DNA from: Clostridiaceae bacterium
Lineage (GTDB): Bacteria > Bacillota > Clostridia > DSM-8532
DNA length: 43,636 nucleotides
Reading direction: 5' to 3'
Assembly: GCA_012719545.1 (NCBI GenBank)
Contig: JAAYAD010000090.1
Span: forward strand, 1 to 43,636
Shown here: piece after piece, positions 25,482 to 33,842 of the stretch
Layout: the number at the start of each line of letters is the position of its first letter
How positions within the stretch are numbered: position 1 is the stretch's first letter
Translations under genes and position numbers: made by a program
Notes under the pieces: model-generated
What the model was told of the DNA's origin: nothing
The model's database searches: none
Seen by the model: only the letters and a program-made list of their open reading frames with translations

Positions 25482-28400
25482 TTATTCCAAAAACTGTATC
25501 CAGGCCAGGTCAAGATTTGAGCCCGGCAAAAAAATCAAAGATACGGTTTTGTTTCCCTTTATTCTCTTATCAAGCTCAAAAATTTGACTTGTATAGATTG
25601 ATGAGCCTGTTACAACCATATTTTGGCGTATCTCTTCTGCATGATCCTGAAAAACAATCTGTATAGAATTTTTTGAAAGAGCCGAGCGCCAGCACAAGGC
25701 GACTCTGCCCGCACCTTTAGTGCCAAAGTCCATATTCTTAAATACAATCGAAACGTTGTTTCCTATATTTTCAACGGCATTGTCCCTGACTGTAAAGGAA
25801 TCACCGTATATCTGGTCAAATTCTGAGGAATAAAGCTTCTGATACGCTTTCTGGTATTTTTTAAACTGAAAGCCTTTAATATGAACCTTTTGCCGGAAGA
25901 CAAAACATAGTGTGGTAACTCCTTTGAGCCTTTTTGGAAGTTTAATGGTTATCTCCTGATAGGTATTCCAGACTGAACCCTTATCATATGTTACCGTACA
26001 AATCCGGGTACCATTTTCAAGGGGCATGCCTTCCCATATTTCAAAATCAAAGGGTTCATTGTCCAGAGGAAACAGTGGTAAGACAAGTTCATCAGAGCCA
26101 TAATCTCCGAAATCCAGATTTTTAAAGCCCACATGGCTCTCGCCGTCCCTTAAGGTTGCAACTCCACGCTCATTTCCGTTGGTAAGCTCCACATTGCTGC
26201 AGTTATAAAGTCCTCCTGAAATAAAGGAATATGGATCAAGAAAAGGACTTCCCATTCCTGCAATATCTATTTCAAGATGGGAGTAAATGTTGATATGCTC
26301 ACGGCCGTTCTTTGCGCCGCAGCGGACATATACTCTTCCGTCCCCCTTTGGAATTACTTTTGCAATTTTTCCGTCCTCAGAAACTTCTATGCTGCCTAAG
26401 GGGCTTTCTATGCCACCCGCATCGGTAAGTCTCCAGTAAAGGTCGTAGTATATTGCATTTTCCGGGAATACCTTGGCTGTTACGTTATAGCCGTCGGCTC
26501 TAAGCTCTATCTTGCGTATGGAAATATCCTTATCATCCAAAATTGCATTAACCACCGGGTTACTACCGTCAAATGATTTTACAATTGCCAGAAGTTTTCC
26601 GTTAAAGAGCCTCTTACTGTTTGTCCTGTACTGGTCACAGTCGGTTGAATCTCCGTTGTCAAGGCCAAGGAGCTCTCCACCTGTTACAGTCACATTAACC
26701 CTGTTGTTGGCGTTCTCCACAATACAGCCATCATTGTCAACTGCGTAAATGGTGACAAATGTAAGCTCACCAAAAGTTTCACTTTCCATCTTAAGGTTTG
26801 CAGCATCACCGAAGGATTTTCTCTCCTTTTCTGCAATTACCCTGTTATTTTCATCATAGGCAACGGCACGCAAGATCCCCGGCCTGTATGGAATTTGCCA
26901 GTCGGCAACTATTCTGTCATCCAGAACAGCAGTTCCCATGCTTTCATTATTAAGGAACAATTCAACTTTGGGTGCATTGGAACACACCCTTACATCAATA
27001 ATCTGACCGGGTGAAAAGTCCCAGTAAGGAAAAAGATGAACCATTGGATTTTTCCTGTAATCAGTCCATGCCGCCTGGAACAGATAGTACGAGTCCTTTG
27101 GAAAACCGGCAGTGTCAATATGGCCGAGGTAAGAATTCCTTGTATGATATGGAGTTGGCTCTCCTATGTAATCCTGACCTGCCCATATAAACTGCCCCAA
27201 TGAATAGGGAGTATTGTATTCGGTATAAATGCATTCTTCGACATTTTGGGCCCCCCAGCTGGTGCTGCTGTTGCCCAGGGCAGAGCACTGGAGGTCGTCA
27301 TCAGCAAGAACGGATTTTGACAAAGGGAAATGGTACACTCCCCTGCTTTGAACTGTAGAACAGGTCTCGCTTCCGTATATAACCCAGTCAGGATGTGCTT
27401 TATGGTGAGCCTCATACAGCCTTTCGCCGTAATTGTACCCTATAATCTTTATTAAATCTGCGCATTTCTGAGTGTTTTCCCAGGGCATGTAGTTGGAGCA
27501 AAGGGTGACTTGTCCATTACCCTTAGGATCATGCTTCTTTACAAGAGTTATAAGCCGTCTTAAAGTATTTGCGCCATCCTCCAAGTCAACATGGGTATCG
27601 GGTATTTCATTGCCCACACTCCATAGAATAACCGAAGGATGGTTTCTGTCGCGGCGGATCCAGGAAGCCACATCCTTTTCTATCCACTCGTCAAAAAAAC
27701 GGGCATAATCATAGGTATTCTTGGGGCGCTTCCATACATCCAGAATCTCTGACATAACCAGAAAACCCATTTCATCGGCTAGTTCCATGAAGACCTTGGC
27801 AGGAGGGTTGTGGGCAGTCCTTAGGGCATTTACTCCCATCTTTTTCAGAAGAGTCAGCTGCCTTCTTATTGCGTCCTTATGTACTGCCGCTCCCAGAGCC
27901 CCCAGGTCATGGTGAAGACATACGCCCTTAATCTTTATATGTTTCCCGTTCAGAAACAATCCTTTGTCGGTGTTAAATTCAACTGTCCTGAAACCAAAAC
28001 GGGTATATTCGGTATCCTCCACTACCCCATTAACTATAAGCTCTGATTTTAAAGTATATAAATGCGGATTATCTACATCCCATTCTCTTATGGGGCCATT
28101 GGCATCAATAAGTGTATGCTTTACCTCATAAGGCTTTCCCTGTGTTTCAACCTCTGCTTCAGCTTCAAAATGCCAGCCATATTTATCTTTTCGGGTGGAT
28201 ATGTAAATACCATCGGACACAAAATGGCAGGCATTTTTGACCTTAAGCCATACATCTCTGTAAATACCGGCCCCTGTATACCATCTGCCGCTGGGGGATT
28301 TGTAGTCAACCTTCAAAAGCAAGGTATTTATTTTATCTCTGTTAATAAGGTGAGTTATATCGAATTCGAATGCAGTATATCCGTATTTCCATTCTCCTGC

Positions 28401-28631
28401 CTTTATGCCGTTGACATATAGCGTACTGTCCATATATACTCCGTCAAAACGGAGAAAAAGCCGCTGTCCTTCTTTAAGAAAGCTTGCATCAAGCTCACGC
28501 TTATACCAGCCAACATCGCTTTTATATAAATTGTTGGTATCATAGATTAGCCAGTCATGGGGGAGATTAACCGGCGCAAAATCCACCGGCTCCCCTCTGG
28601 CAAACTGCCATCCGTCATTGAGCAATTTCAT
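25482..28631 (-). CDS. GH2 glycoside hydrolase, multidomain, specificity unknown
   Basis: This 1049-residue intracellular GH2 protein has, in order, a jelly-roll sugar-binding domain (about 1-160), an immunoglobulin-like domain (about 165-240), a TIM barrel (about 240-560), a DUF4982-like domain (PKVELFLNNESMG, near 600), further beta domains and a C-terminal galactose-binding-like module repeated in part (NLDFGDYGSDELVLPL and NMDFGTKGAGRVALCW). The acid/base Glu is in ILWSVGNEIPDT and the nucleophile Glu in YGSETCSTVQSR. The start at 28631 has a strong GGAGGT; four codons upstream there is an ATG without a site. The immunoglobulin-like domain looks about 30 residues short around TLIDANGPIREWDV. 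Beta-galactosidase, beta-glucuronidase and arabinosidase/xylosidase activity are all possible; context favours a xylan side chain or xylobiose-type substrate. Confidence 0.88.
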   Translation of the reverse strand: MKLLNDGWQFARGEPVDFAPVNLPHDWLIYDTNNLYKSDVGWYKRELDASFLKEGQRLFLRFDGVYMDSTLYVNGIKAGEWKYGYTAFEFDITHLINRDKINTLLLKVDYKSPSGRWYTGAGIYRDVWLKVKNACHFVSDGIYISTRKDKYGWHFEAEAEVETQGKPYEVKHTLIDANGPIREWDVDNPHLYTLKSELIVNGVVEDTEYTRFGFRTVEFNTDKGLFLNGKHIKIKGVCLHHDLGALGAAVHKDAIRRQLTLLKKMGVNALRTAHNPPAKVFMELADEMGFLVMSEILDVWKRPKNTYDYARFFDEWIEKDVASWIRRDRNHPSVILWSVGNEIPDTHVDLEDGANTLRRLITLVKKHDPKGNGQVTLCSNYMPWENTQKCADLIKIIGYNYGERLYEAHHKAHPDWVIYGSETCSTVQSRGVYHFPLSKSVLADDDLQCSALGNSSTSWGAQNVEECIYTEYNTPYSLGQFIWAGQDYIGEPTPYHTRNSYLGHIDTAGFPKDSYYLFQAAWTDYRKNPMVHLFPYWDFSPGQIIDVRVCSNAPKVELFLNNESMGTAVLDDRIVADWQIPYRPGILRAVAYDENNRVIAEKERKSFGDAANLKMESETFGELTFVTIYAVDNDGCIVENANNRVNVTVTGGELLGLDNGDSTDCDQYRTNSKRLFNGKLLAIVKSFDGSNPVVNAILDDKDISIRKIELRADGYNVTAKVFPENAIYYDLYWRLTDAGGIESPLGSIEVSEDGKIAKVIPKGDGRVYVRCGAKNGREHINIYSHLEIDIAGMGSPFLDPYSFISGGLYNCSNVELTNGNERGVATLRDGESHVGFKNLDFGDYGSDELVLPLFPLDNEPFDFEIWEGMPLENGTRICTVTYDKGSVWNTYQEITIKLPKRLKGVTTLCFVFRQKVHIKGFQFKKYQKAYQKLYSSEFDQIYGDSFTVRDNAVENIGNNVSIVFKNMDFGTKGAGRVALCWRSALSKNSIQIVFQDHAEEIRQNMVVTGSSIYTSQIFELDKRIKGNKTVSLIFLPGSNLDLAWIQFLE

Positions 28632-28674
28632 TTTGACCTCCATAATCGGGCAGTTTTTCGTGAGATACTTATTT

Positions 28675-28690
28675 TAAATACAGATATTTA
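28675..28690. promoter_or_regulatory. palindrome upstream of the GH2 gene
   Basis: TAAATA-4 bp-TATTTA lies 44 bases before the GH2 start, in the 83-bp gap after the regulator gene. It could be an operator, or a chance palindrome in AT-rich DNA. Confidence 0.25.
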
Positions 28691-28714
28691 TCCATTAAAC
28701 GCTTATTACACGAC

Positions 28715-29842
28715 TTAAGCCTGTATCTGGCGTACTGAATTCCGTATCACAAGCTGAGGCGGGAATAAAATATTTTTCCCTTCTCCACCGTTTATCATTG
28801 AAAGCAAAAGCTTGGCAGCCGCTTCTCCCAGGTGTTCTGCAGGATGCGCCACGCTGGTAAGGCCTGCAATTCGTGCCAGCTCGGAATTATCAATTCCCAC
28901 CACTGAGATATCATCGGGTACTTTCTTTCCGTTTTGACGCAGGAAATCCATAACCATAATGGCTGTTGAATCGTTGTAGCAAAGAGCCGCCGTTGACATT
29001 GACAATTGATTTAAAAACTGATAGCTGTGAAGGATCTGATTCATGTTTTCCCGTGAATGCCAGCAGACAAGTTCTTCTTTAATTGGAATTCCAAACTCGG
29101 TATGAGCTTTCACATATCCCAGATAGCGCAAGTGTCCCTGACGGTGGCTGTGGGGAAATACTCCGGAAATATTTCTGTGCCCCATTTTAATAAGATATTT
29201 TGTAGCCTCATATCCAGCTTTTTCGTCGTCCAGAGCAATATATGGATGTTGCAGCTCCGGGTAGAATGAATCAATAAAGACAATAGGTATTCCCTTCTGA
29301 GAAAATGCTTGATACAAGTCCAAATTGGCACATGGAAGGGCGCTTCTGGTAGGTTCCACAATAAGGCCGTCCAGCTGCCTTTCCAGCATAAACTGAAGTG
29401 CTTTGGTTTCGCCCGATACAAGGTTATTGGTTGACACCAGCATTAATCCATAGCCTGCGGAAGAAATAACATCCTCAATGCCTCTAATAATGCTCGGAAA
29501 AACAAAGTTGTCCATATATGTATTGACAAGGCCAATGGTCATGTGACGTATACCGACAGAATTGATTTTAGGTCGTGTTTTGTCAGAAGAAATATAGGTT
29601 CCGCTGCCCTTATATCTGCTTATATACCCATGCTGTTCCAGTATTTCCAGGGCGCGGCGCACAGTTTGGCGTGAACAGGAAAACTTTATTCCGAGCTCAG
29701 CTTCCGAGAGAAATTTGTCGTTTGGTTTGTAATTGCCGTTGGATATCTGCTCAAGTGTCCAGTCCACAATATCCATGTATTTGAGGGCATTTGCCATCTT
29801 AAGTTCCCTCTCTTTCAAGTTCATTAAGCAAGTTTGAATCAT
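28715..29842 (-). CDS. GntR-LacI hybrid transcriptional regulator (AraR-like)
   Basis: This regulator joins a GntR-type winged helix (about residues 20-88, with EAELGIKFSCSRQTVRRALEILEQHGYISRYKGSGTYIS) to a LacI/GalR-type periplasmic-binding ligand domain (about 100-370, with GLVNTYMDNFVFPSIIRGIEDV and DDISVVGIDNSELARIAGLTSVAHPAEHLG). The same combination occurs in Bacillus AraR. Such proteins usually repress until a sugar effector binds. Two starts are possible: 29842 (TAAGGAG, used here, 375 residues) and 29797 (GAGGGA, 360 residues), the latter nearer the usual family N-terminus. It is divergent from the ABC transporter genes and upstream of the glycosidase series on the same strand, so it probably controls both. 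Effector unknown; an aldouronate, xylose or arabinose derivative is plausible. Confidence 0.9.
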   Translation of the reverse strand: MIQTCLMNLKERELKMANALKYMDIVDWTLEQISNGNYKPNDKFLSEAELGIKFSCSRQTVRRALEILEQHGYISRYKGSGTYISSDKTRPKINSVGIRHMTIGLVNTYMDNFVFPSIIRGIEDVISSAGYGLMLVSTNNLVSGETKALQFMLERQLDGLIVEPTRSALPCANLDLYQAFSQKGIPIVFIDSFYPELQHPYIALDDEKAGYEATKYLIKMGHRNISGVFPHSHRQGHLRYLGYVKAHTEFGIPIKEELVCWHSRENMNQILHSYQFLNQLSMSTAALCYNDSTAIMVMDFLRQNGKKVPDDISVVGIDNSELARIAGLTSVAHPAEHLGEAAAKLLLSMINGGEGKNILFPPQLVIRNSVRQIQA

Positions 29843-29920
29843 TTGACTCCTTAATTATAATACAATTGATGACAAGAATACAAGTCTAAATTAAATGTAA
29901 TGACAACTTAATTATATTTA

Positions 29921-29946
29921 TTTTGTATAATATGCGCAATACAAAA
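29921..29946. promoter_or_regulatory. operator candidate: TTTTGTAT inverted repeat
   Basis: Two perfect 8-bp arms, TTTTGTAT and ATACAAAA, are separated by 10 bp. The arms match the half-site type clustered across this divergent region. Arm centres are about 18 bp apart, compatible with a dimer binding one face of the helix. Confidence 0.45.
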
Positions 29947-29973
29947 GAGATATTTCATTTTTTGTATGTCTAT

Positions 29974-29991
29974 AATGCAATATTTTGCATT
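29974..29991. promoter_or_regulatory. operator candidate: AATGCAA palindrome touching the -35
   Basis: AATGCAA-TATT-TTGCATT is a perfect palindrome with 7-bp arms. Its right arm overlaps the -35 hexamer of the transporter promoter (29990-29995), the classical position for a repressor. It differs from the TTTGTA sites, so a second regulator may bind here. Confidence 0.5.
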
Positions 29992-30018
29992 GACATGTTA
30001 TATTGATCGTGATATTCT
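29990..30018 (+). promoter_or_regulatory. promoter of the Lpl-type transporter operon
   Basis: A perfect TTGACA (29990-29995) and TATTCT (30013-30018) are separated by 17 bp, about 130 bases upstream of the first permease start. Confidence 0.6.
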
Positions 30019-30054
30019 TTATTTGTAATCATCCTTCAACGCACCATTACATTT

Positions 30055-30084
30055 CAATACAACTTATGCAATAACAATACAACT
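30055..30084. repeat. two direct CAATACAACT repeats, 20 bp apart
   Basis: The 10-mer CAATACAACT occurs at 30055-30064 and 30075-30084, exactly 20 bp apart (about two helical turns), between promoter and start codon. The second copy runs into TACAACTTTGTA, a short palindrome. Placement suggests a repressor roadblock or DNA-looping partner site. Confidence 0.45.
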
Positions 30085-30147
30085 TTGTACGTCTATTATA
30101 TCAACCGTAACGACTATTGGGACTATTTACGTAAAAGGGGTGCCAAA

Positions 30148-31092
30148 GTGAAAACTGCTGCATTGAATCCATTAGTTAAAAGAAAGAAAAATTCCTATCT
30201 TAAACGATATTGGACATTGTATCTTTTGCTGATTCTGCCAGTGACCTATTTTATTATTTTCAAGTACATACCAATGACTTACATTCAAATTGCCTTCAAG
30301 AAGTACAGTATTGTCCAGAGCGTATGGCAGATGCCCTGGGCGGACAATTACGGATTTGAATATTTTATCAAAGCCTTTTCAAACCGTGATTTTCTGTACG
30401 CCTTACGCAACACTGTAATGCTGAACGTTCTGGATTTGATATTCGGTTTTCCTGCTCCGATAATACTGGCACTTATCCTTAACGAACTGGCATTTAAAAG
30501 GTTTAAGCGCATCACCCAGACCATTGCATACATGCCCCACTTCTTATCATGGATTATTATCTCCGGAATGGCTCTTCAGCTTTTTGCCCCAACCACTGGT
30601 CTTATAAACATCGTGCTGGAGCGTATGGGTCTTAATACAATACCTTTTCTGAACGACCCCAATCACTGGATATGGACCTATGTATTTTTAGGTATCTGGC
30701 AGAGTGTGGGCTGGAATACAATTATCTATCTTGCAGCAATTACTGCCATTAATCCCGAGCTATACGAGGCAGCTGCAATGGATGGGGCCGGACGTTTCAG
30801 AAAAATGTGGCATGTAACCCTGCCGGGACTGCGGCCAACCATAATCGTCCTGTTGATATTAAGCCTTGGACGCATCCTGGGCAGTGAATTTGATCGTCCG
30901 TATGCACTCGGAAATTATTATGTAAAAGATGTGGCAAACGTAATCTCCACCTTCGTTTATACAAACGGTATCAGAGGGCTCCAGTTCTCACTTACCACTG
31001 CGGTTGGTCTATTCCAGTCTGTAGTGGGAGTAATCTTCGTATTAACAGCAAATGCCATTGTTAAACGGTTCGGCGAACGCGGCATCATGTAA
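30148..31092 (+). CDS. oligosaccharide ABC transporter permease (LplB type)
   Basis: This inner-membrane permease of a CUT1-family sugar importer (314 residues) is the LplB type found in aldouronate and rhamnogalacturonan loci. It has about six hydrophobic helices and the coupling motif EAAAMDGAGRFRKMWHVTLPGLRPT near residue 208. Family marks FKYIPMTYIQIAFKKY and ILALILNELAFKRFKR are present. The GTG at 30148 has AAAGGGGTG seven bases upstream and gives the usual length; the frame is open 21 codons further to a TTG without a ribosome binding site. It is followed after 12 bases by the second permease. No ATPase is present in the operon, as is usual; a shared MsmX-like ATPase elsewhere would be needed. 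Confidence 0.9.
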   Translation: MKTAALNPLVKRKKNSYLKRYWTLYLLLILPVTYFIIFKYIPMTYIQIAFKKYSIVQSVWQMPWADNYGFEYFIKAFSNRDFLYALRNTVMLNVLDLIFGFPAPIILALILNELAFKRFKRITQTIAYMPHFLSWIIISGMALQLFAPTTGLINIVLERMGLNTIPFLNDPNHWIWTYVFLGIWQSVGWNTIIYLAAITAINPELYEAAAMDGAGRFRKMWHVTLPGLRPTIIVLLILSLGRILGSEFDRPYALGNYYVKDVANVISTFVYTNGIRGLQFSLTTAVGLFQSVVGVIFVLTANAIVKRFGERGIM

Positions 31093-31104
31093 GGAGGTCA
31101 TAAA

Positions 31105-31974
31105 ATGGTTAAGTCTAAAAGCACTAAAATTGGTGATTGGATTATAGTATTTATCTGTTTGCTTCTTATTTTTACCTGCATCCTGCCTTTGCTGAATCTT
31201 TTGGCACGCTCTTTAAGCTCATCGGACGCTTTAATACGAAATGAAGTTACCCTCTGGCCTAAAGGCTTGAATTTTGAGGCTTATCGCATGGTCCTTACAG
31301 ATTCAAAGTATACCTGGTCCCTTTTATGGACAGCAATACTGACAATTATCTGCACCTTTGTCTCACTTTTCATGACAACCATCTGCGCATATCCGCTAAC
31401 CTACGACAAGCTTAAAGGACGCCGTTTATTCAACGCCATGATCATATTTACCATGTACTTTAACCCCGGAACCATCCCCACTTATCTTCTTTTAAAGAAC
31501 CTTGGCTGGTTGAACAAACCCATAGTTCTTATAATTCCTTACTGCCTCAGCGTATTTAACATGATAATTATGCGAAGCTATTTTTACAACATACCAGAAA
31601 GTCTTCGCGAATCTGCTGAAATGGATGGTGCAGGTCCGTTAAGGATACTGGTAAGCATATACCTTCCAATGTCAACTCCGGTTATTGCAACTTTGGCTTT
31701 ATTCTACGCCGTTGGCCGCTGGAATGGTTTTTCGGATGCTTTAATGTACATGAACGACAGAAAATACTACCCCATTCAGCTTTTGCTATACAACATCATT
31801 AACAGTCTTCAGAACATTGAGGTCGCCACTCAGGAAGGCTTCTCAAGGCCGGGTCTTGCAGAATCCCTTAAAGCAGCAACCGTAATGTTTGCCACGGTTC
31901 CCATTCTCCTGGTTTATCCATGGCTTCAGAAATACTTTATTACAGGTGTAACCCTTGGAGCCATCAAAGAATAA
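31105..31974 (+). CDS. oligosaccharide ABC transporter permease (YtcP type)
   Basis: This is the second permease of the CUT1-type importer, 289 residues with about six hydrophobic helices. The motif ESAEMDGAGPLRILVSIYLPMSTPV near residue 170 is the EAA loop that docks the ATPase. WPKGLNFEAYRMVL and the C-terminal KYFITGVTLGAIKE are typical of YtcP/LplC proteins. The start is preceded by AAGGAGG. It forms a heterodimer with the upstream LplB-type subunit. In Paenibacillus, genes of these families form the aldouronate importer next to a GH67 alpha-glucuronidase, the same association seen here. Confidence 0.92.
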   Translation: MVKSKSTKIGDWIIVFICLLLIFTCILPLLNLLARSLSSSDALIRNEVTLWPKGLNFEAYRMVLTDSKYTWSLLWTAILTIICTFVSLFMTTICAYPLTYDKLKGRRLFNAMIIFTMYFNPGTIPTYLLLKNLGWLNKPIVLIIPYCLSVFNMIIMRSYFYNIPESLRESAEMDGAGPLRILVSIYLPMSTPVIATLALFYAVGRWNGFSDALMYMNDRKYYPIQLLLYNIINSLQNIEVATQEGFSRPGLAESLKAATVMFATVPILLVYPWLQKYFITGVTLGAIKE

Positions 31975-31981
31975 GCCCCCC

Positions 31982-31996
31982 AGACACTAAGTGTCT
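31982..31996 (+). other. small stem-loop before the binding-protein gene
   Basis: AGACAC-TAA-GTGTCT forms a 6-bp hairpin followed by AAAAATAAATAAGG, eight bases after the permease stop and 24 before the binding-protein start. It could mark an RNA processing or 5'-end protection site for the binding-protein cistron. Confidence 0.4.
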
Positions 31997-32020
31997 AAAA
32001 ATAAATAAGGAGGAAAGAAT

Positions 32021-33691
32021 ATGAAAAAATATTTATCAATTCTGCTTGCCTTAAGCATGATTATTGCTCTGGCTGCAGGCTGCGGCACCAGGAATGCCGG
32101 AAACGATACGGCATCGCCAAGTCCTTCAGCCTCGCAGGACCCAGGCAATGATTCCAATGCTGAAATCGTTGACGGCAAATTCGTCAAAACTCGCAAAATC
32201 ACAGTCGAGGTTTACGACCGCGGTAACGATGGCGGTACACCTCCGGAAGACAATTTCTACACTGACTTCATCAAAGAAGGAATGCTCCGCGACCACAATG
32301 TAGAAGTTGAATTTGTCCCTGTTGGGCGCTGGACCGAAGTTGATGAAATCAACAACCTTCTTGCCGCAGGTACCGCACCTGATATATGCGTTACATACAG
32401 CTACCCCACCATACAGACCTATGCAAACATGGGCGGTGTTCTTGACCTGGCTCCCTACCTTGAAAAGTACAAGGATATGCTTCCCAATCTCTGGGATCTT
32501 CTGAAGGAAGAGAACATATACTACGACCTTGATCCCGAGAAAGGCACTTTATGGGCCCTTGAAGCAAGGCTCTTCCACAATATGAGGATTAACACATTCG
32601 TTCGTGAAGATTGGCTTAAAAAGCTTGGTCTTTCTGAACCCACATCAATTGAAGAATTTGAAAATATGCTGATAGCTTTCAGAGATAACGCCAAGCTCCT
32701 CCTCGGAAAAGACGCCAACAAAATGATACCTTTCTCTATTAGCTTTGACGTGGGCTGGCGCGCAAACAACCTGTTCGCAGCCTTCTTCCCGGACAATATG
32801 AGCGAAAGAGAAATGTATATAAACGGCTTTGATGACAGACATCTTCTGTTCCCCGGATATAAGGAAGGCGTAAGACTTCTCAACAAATGGTACAACGAAC
32901 GCCTTATATGGCAGGACTTCCCCCTCTACGGCAAGGGTGACACAACTGAGGATAACCTTATGAAAGCCGGTTACGTTGGTGCTTTCATTCATAACTGGGA
33001 CTATCCTTACAGAAACGGTGATGAAGGTATCCATGCGAACTTACAGAAGCTTGTAGGACCTGACGCAGCTTACATTGCAGTGGATCCATTCAAGAACGAA
33101 GCCGGAAAATATGTTAAGTTTGTAGGAAGCACAGTTGACCGCAAGATATTCTTCCCCGCAACCAACGACGAACCTCTTGCATCCCTTCTTTATCTTGACT
33201 GGATCAGCAAGTTTGAAAACCGCAAATTCCTCCAGATAGGTGAAGAGGGAGTCACTCATGAGGTTCAGCCCGACGGTTCCATCAAGCTCATCGCAGCGCC
33301 AAGCGGTGACCCCAAGATTATGAACTCCCCCAATAATATAGACTACACCATAACCATAAACGGATTGGATCTTGGTGACCCCGACCTTACCATCAAGTCC
33401 CTCGCATATGGCTATGGCGGAGTTGACAAGAGATTTATTGAAAAAGCATTCGCAACAGCCAAAAACGACGGCAAGACCACACCTACTGTTCATGTTGGCG
33501 AAATCAAGGCTGAAGAAGGCATGGGTCCCGTACTTTCAGAAAAACGCGATACATTCTTAATTCAGTCCATCGTCGCATCACCCGATAAATTCGATGAGGT
33601 ATTTGATGCAGGCATGCAGGATTACCTCAATTCAGGCGGTCAGGCAATTATCGACGAAAGAGCGGCTGCATACGACAAATACTATAAATAA
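32021..33691 (+). CDS. oligosaccharide-binding lipoprotein (LplA/YtcQ type)
   Basis: This extracellular solute-binding lipoprotein of 556 residues has a signal peptide MKKYLSILLAL that ends at Cys21 (AAGC) and a low-complexity S/P/Q linker. The mature part contains TRKITVEVYDRGNDGG, EINNLLAAGTAPDICVTYSYPTI and GVLDLAPYLEKYKDMLPNLW, typical of the large LplA-like binding proteins of CUT1 importers. The start has AAGGAGG. As the last gene before a terminator it serves the two upstream permeases. Context (GH67, uxuAB) makes aldouronates the leading substrate candidates. Codon choice is C-rich relative to its neighbours, in keeping with high expression. Confidence 0.92.
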   Translation: MKKYLSILLALSMIIALAAGCGTRNAGNDTASPSPSASQDPGNDSNAEIVDGKFVKTRKITVEVYDRGNDGGTPPEDNFYTDFIKEGMLRDHNVEVEFVPVGRWTEVDEINNLLAAGTAPDICVTYSYPTIQTYANMGGVLDLAPYLEKYKDMLPNLWDLLKEENIYYDLDPEKGTLWALEARLFHNMRINTFVREDWLKKLGLSEPTSIEEFENMLIAFRDNAKLLLGKDANKMIPFSISFDVGWRANNLFAAFFPDNMSEREMYINGFDDRHLLFPGYKEGVRLLNKWYNERLIWQDFPLYGKGDTTEDNLMKAGYVGAFIHNWDYPYRNGDEGIHANLQKLVGPDAAYIAVDPFKNEAGKYVKFVGSTVDRKIFFPATNDEPLASLLYLDWISKFENRKFLQIGEEGVTHEVQPDGSIKLIAAPSGDPKIMNSPNNIDYTITINGLDLGDPDLTIKSLAYGYGGVDKRFIEKAFATAKNDGKTTPTVHVGEIKAEEGMGPVLSEKRDTFLIQSIVASPDKFDEVFDAGMQDYLNSGGQAIIDERAAAYDKYYK

Positions 33692-33750
33692 ACTATAAAT
33701 AATTTCAGAAATAATTCAAGCCCAAAACTTAAAAATTAATGTGACACTTA

Positions 33751-33773
33751 TGGGGAACCTTATTGGTTCCCCA
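33751..33773 (+). terminator. terminator of the Lpl-type transporter operon
   Basis: TGGGGAACC-TTATT-GGTTCCCCA is a perfect 9-bp stem 60 bases after the binding-protein stop. The following TTCGTTATG is only moderately T-rich, so termination may be incomplete or assisted. The HAD gene converges from the right. Confidence 0.7.
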
Positions 33774-33842
33774 TTCGTTATGCTTAAATTCGGCTATTTA
33801 GTATTGCTGATTATTTGGGTTGTATATCAGATGTAAATTCTT

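Larger units (their letters stand above)
29843..30147. promoter_or_regulatory. divergent control region with clustered TTTGTA half-sites
   Basis: This 305-bp region between regulator and transporter is dense in TTTGTA(T/C/A)/(T)ACAA half-sites: rightward at 29922, 29961, 30022 and 30085; leftward (TACAA) near 29861, 29879, 29940, 30058 and 30078. Bacillus AraR recognises ATTTGTAC half-sites, so the neighbouring AraR-like regulator is the natural candidate. On the leftward strand TTGTAT-18 bp-TATAAT ends close to the regulator start and would give it a very short leader. The frame rightward of 30085 has a TTG start but no ribosome binding site until 30148. Confidence 0.5.

Noticed and set aside
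29974..29991. Reading the AATGCAA palindrome as a CcpA cre site
   Set aside because: The outer TG/CA positions fit, but the central CG required by the cre consensus is absent; I keep it only as an unspecified operator.
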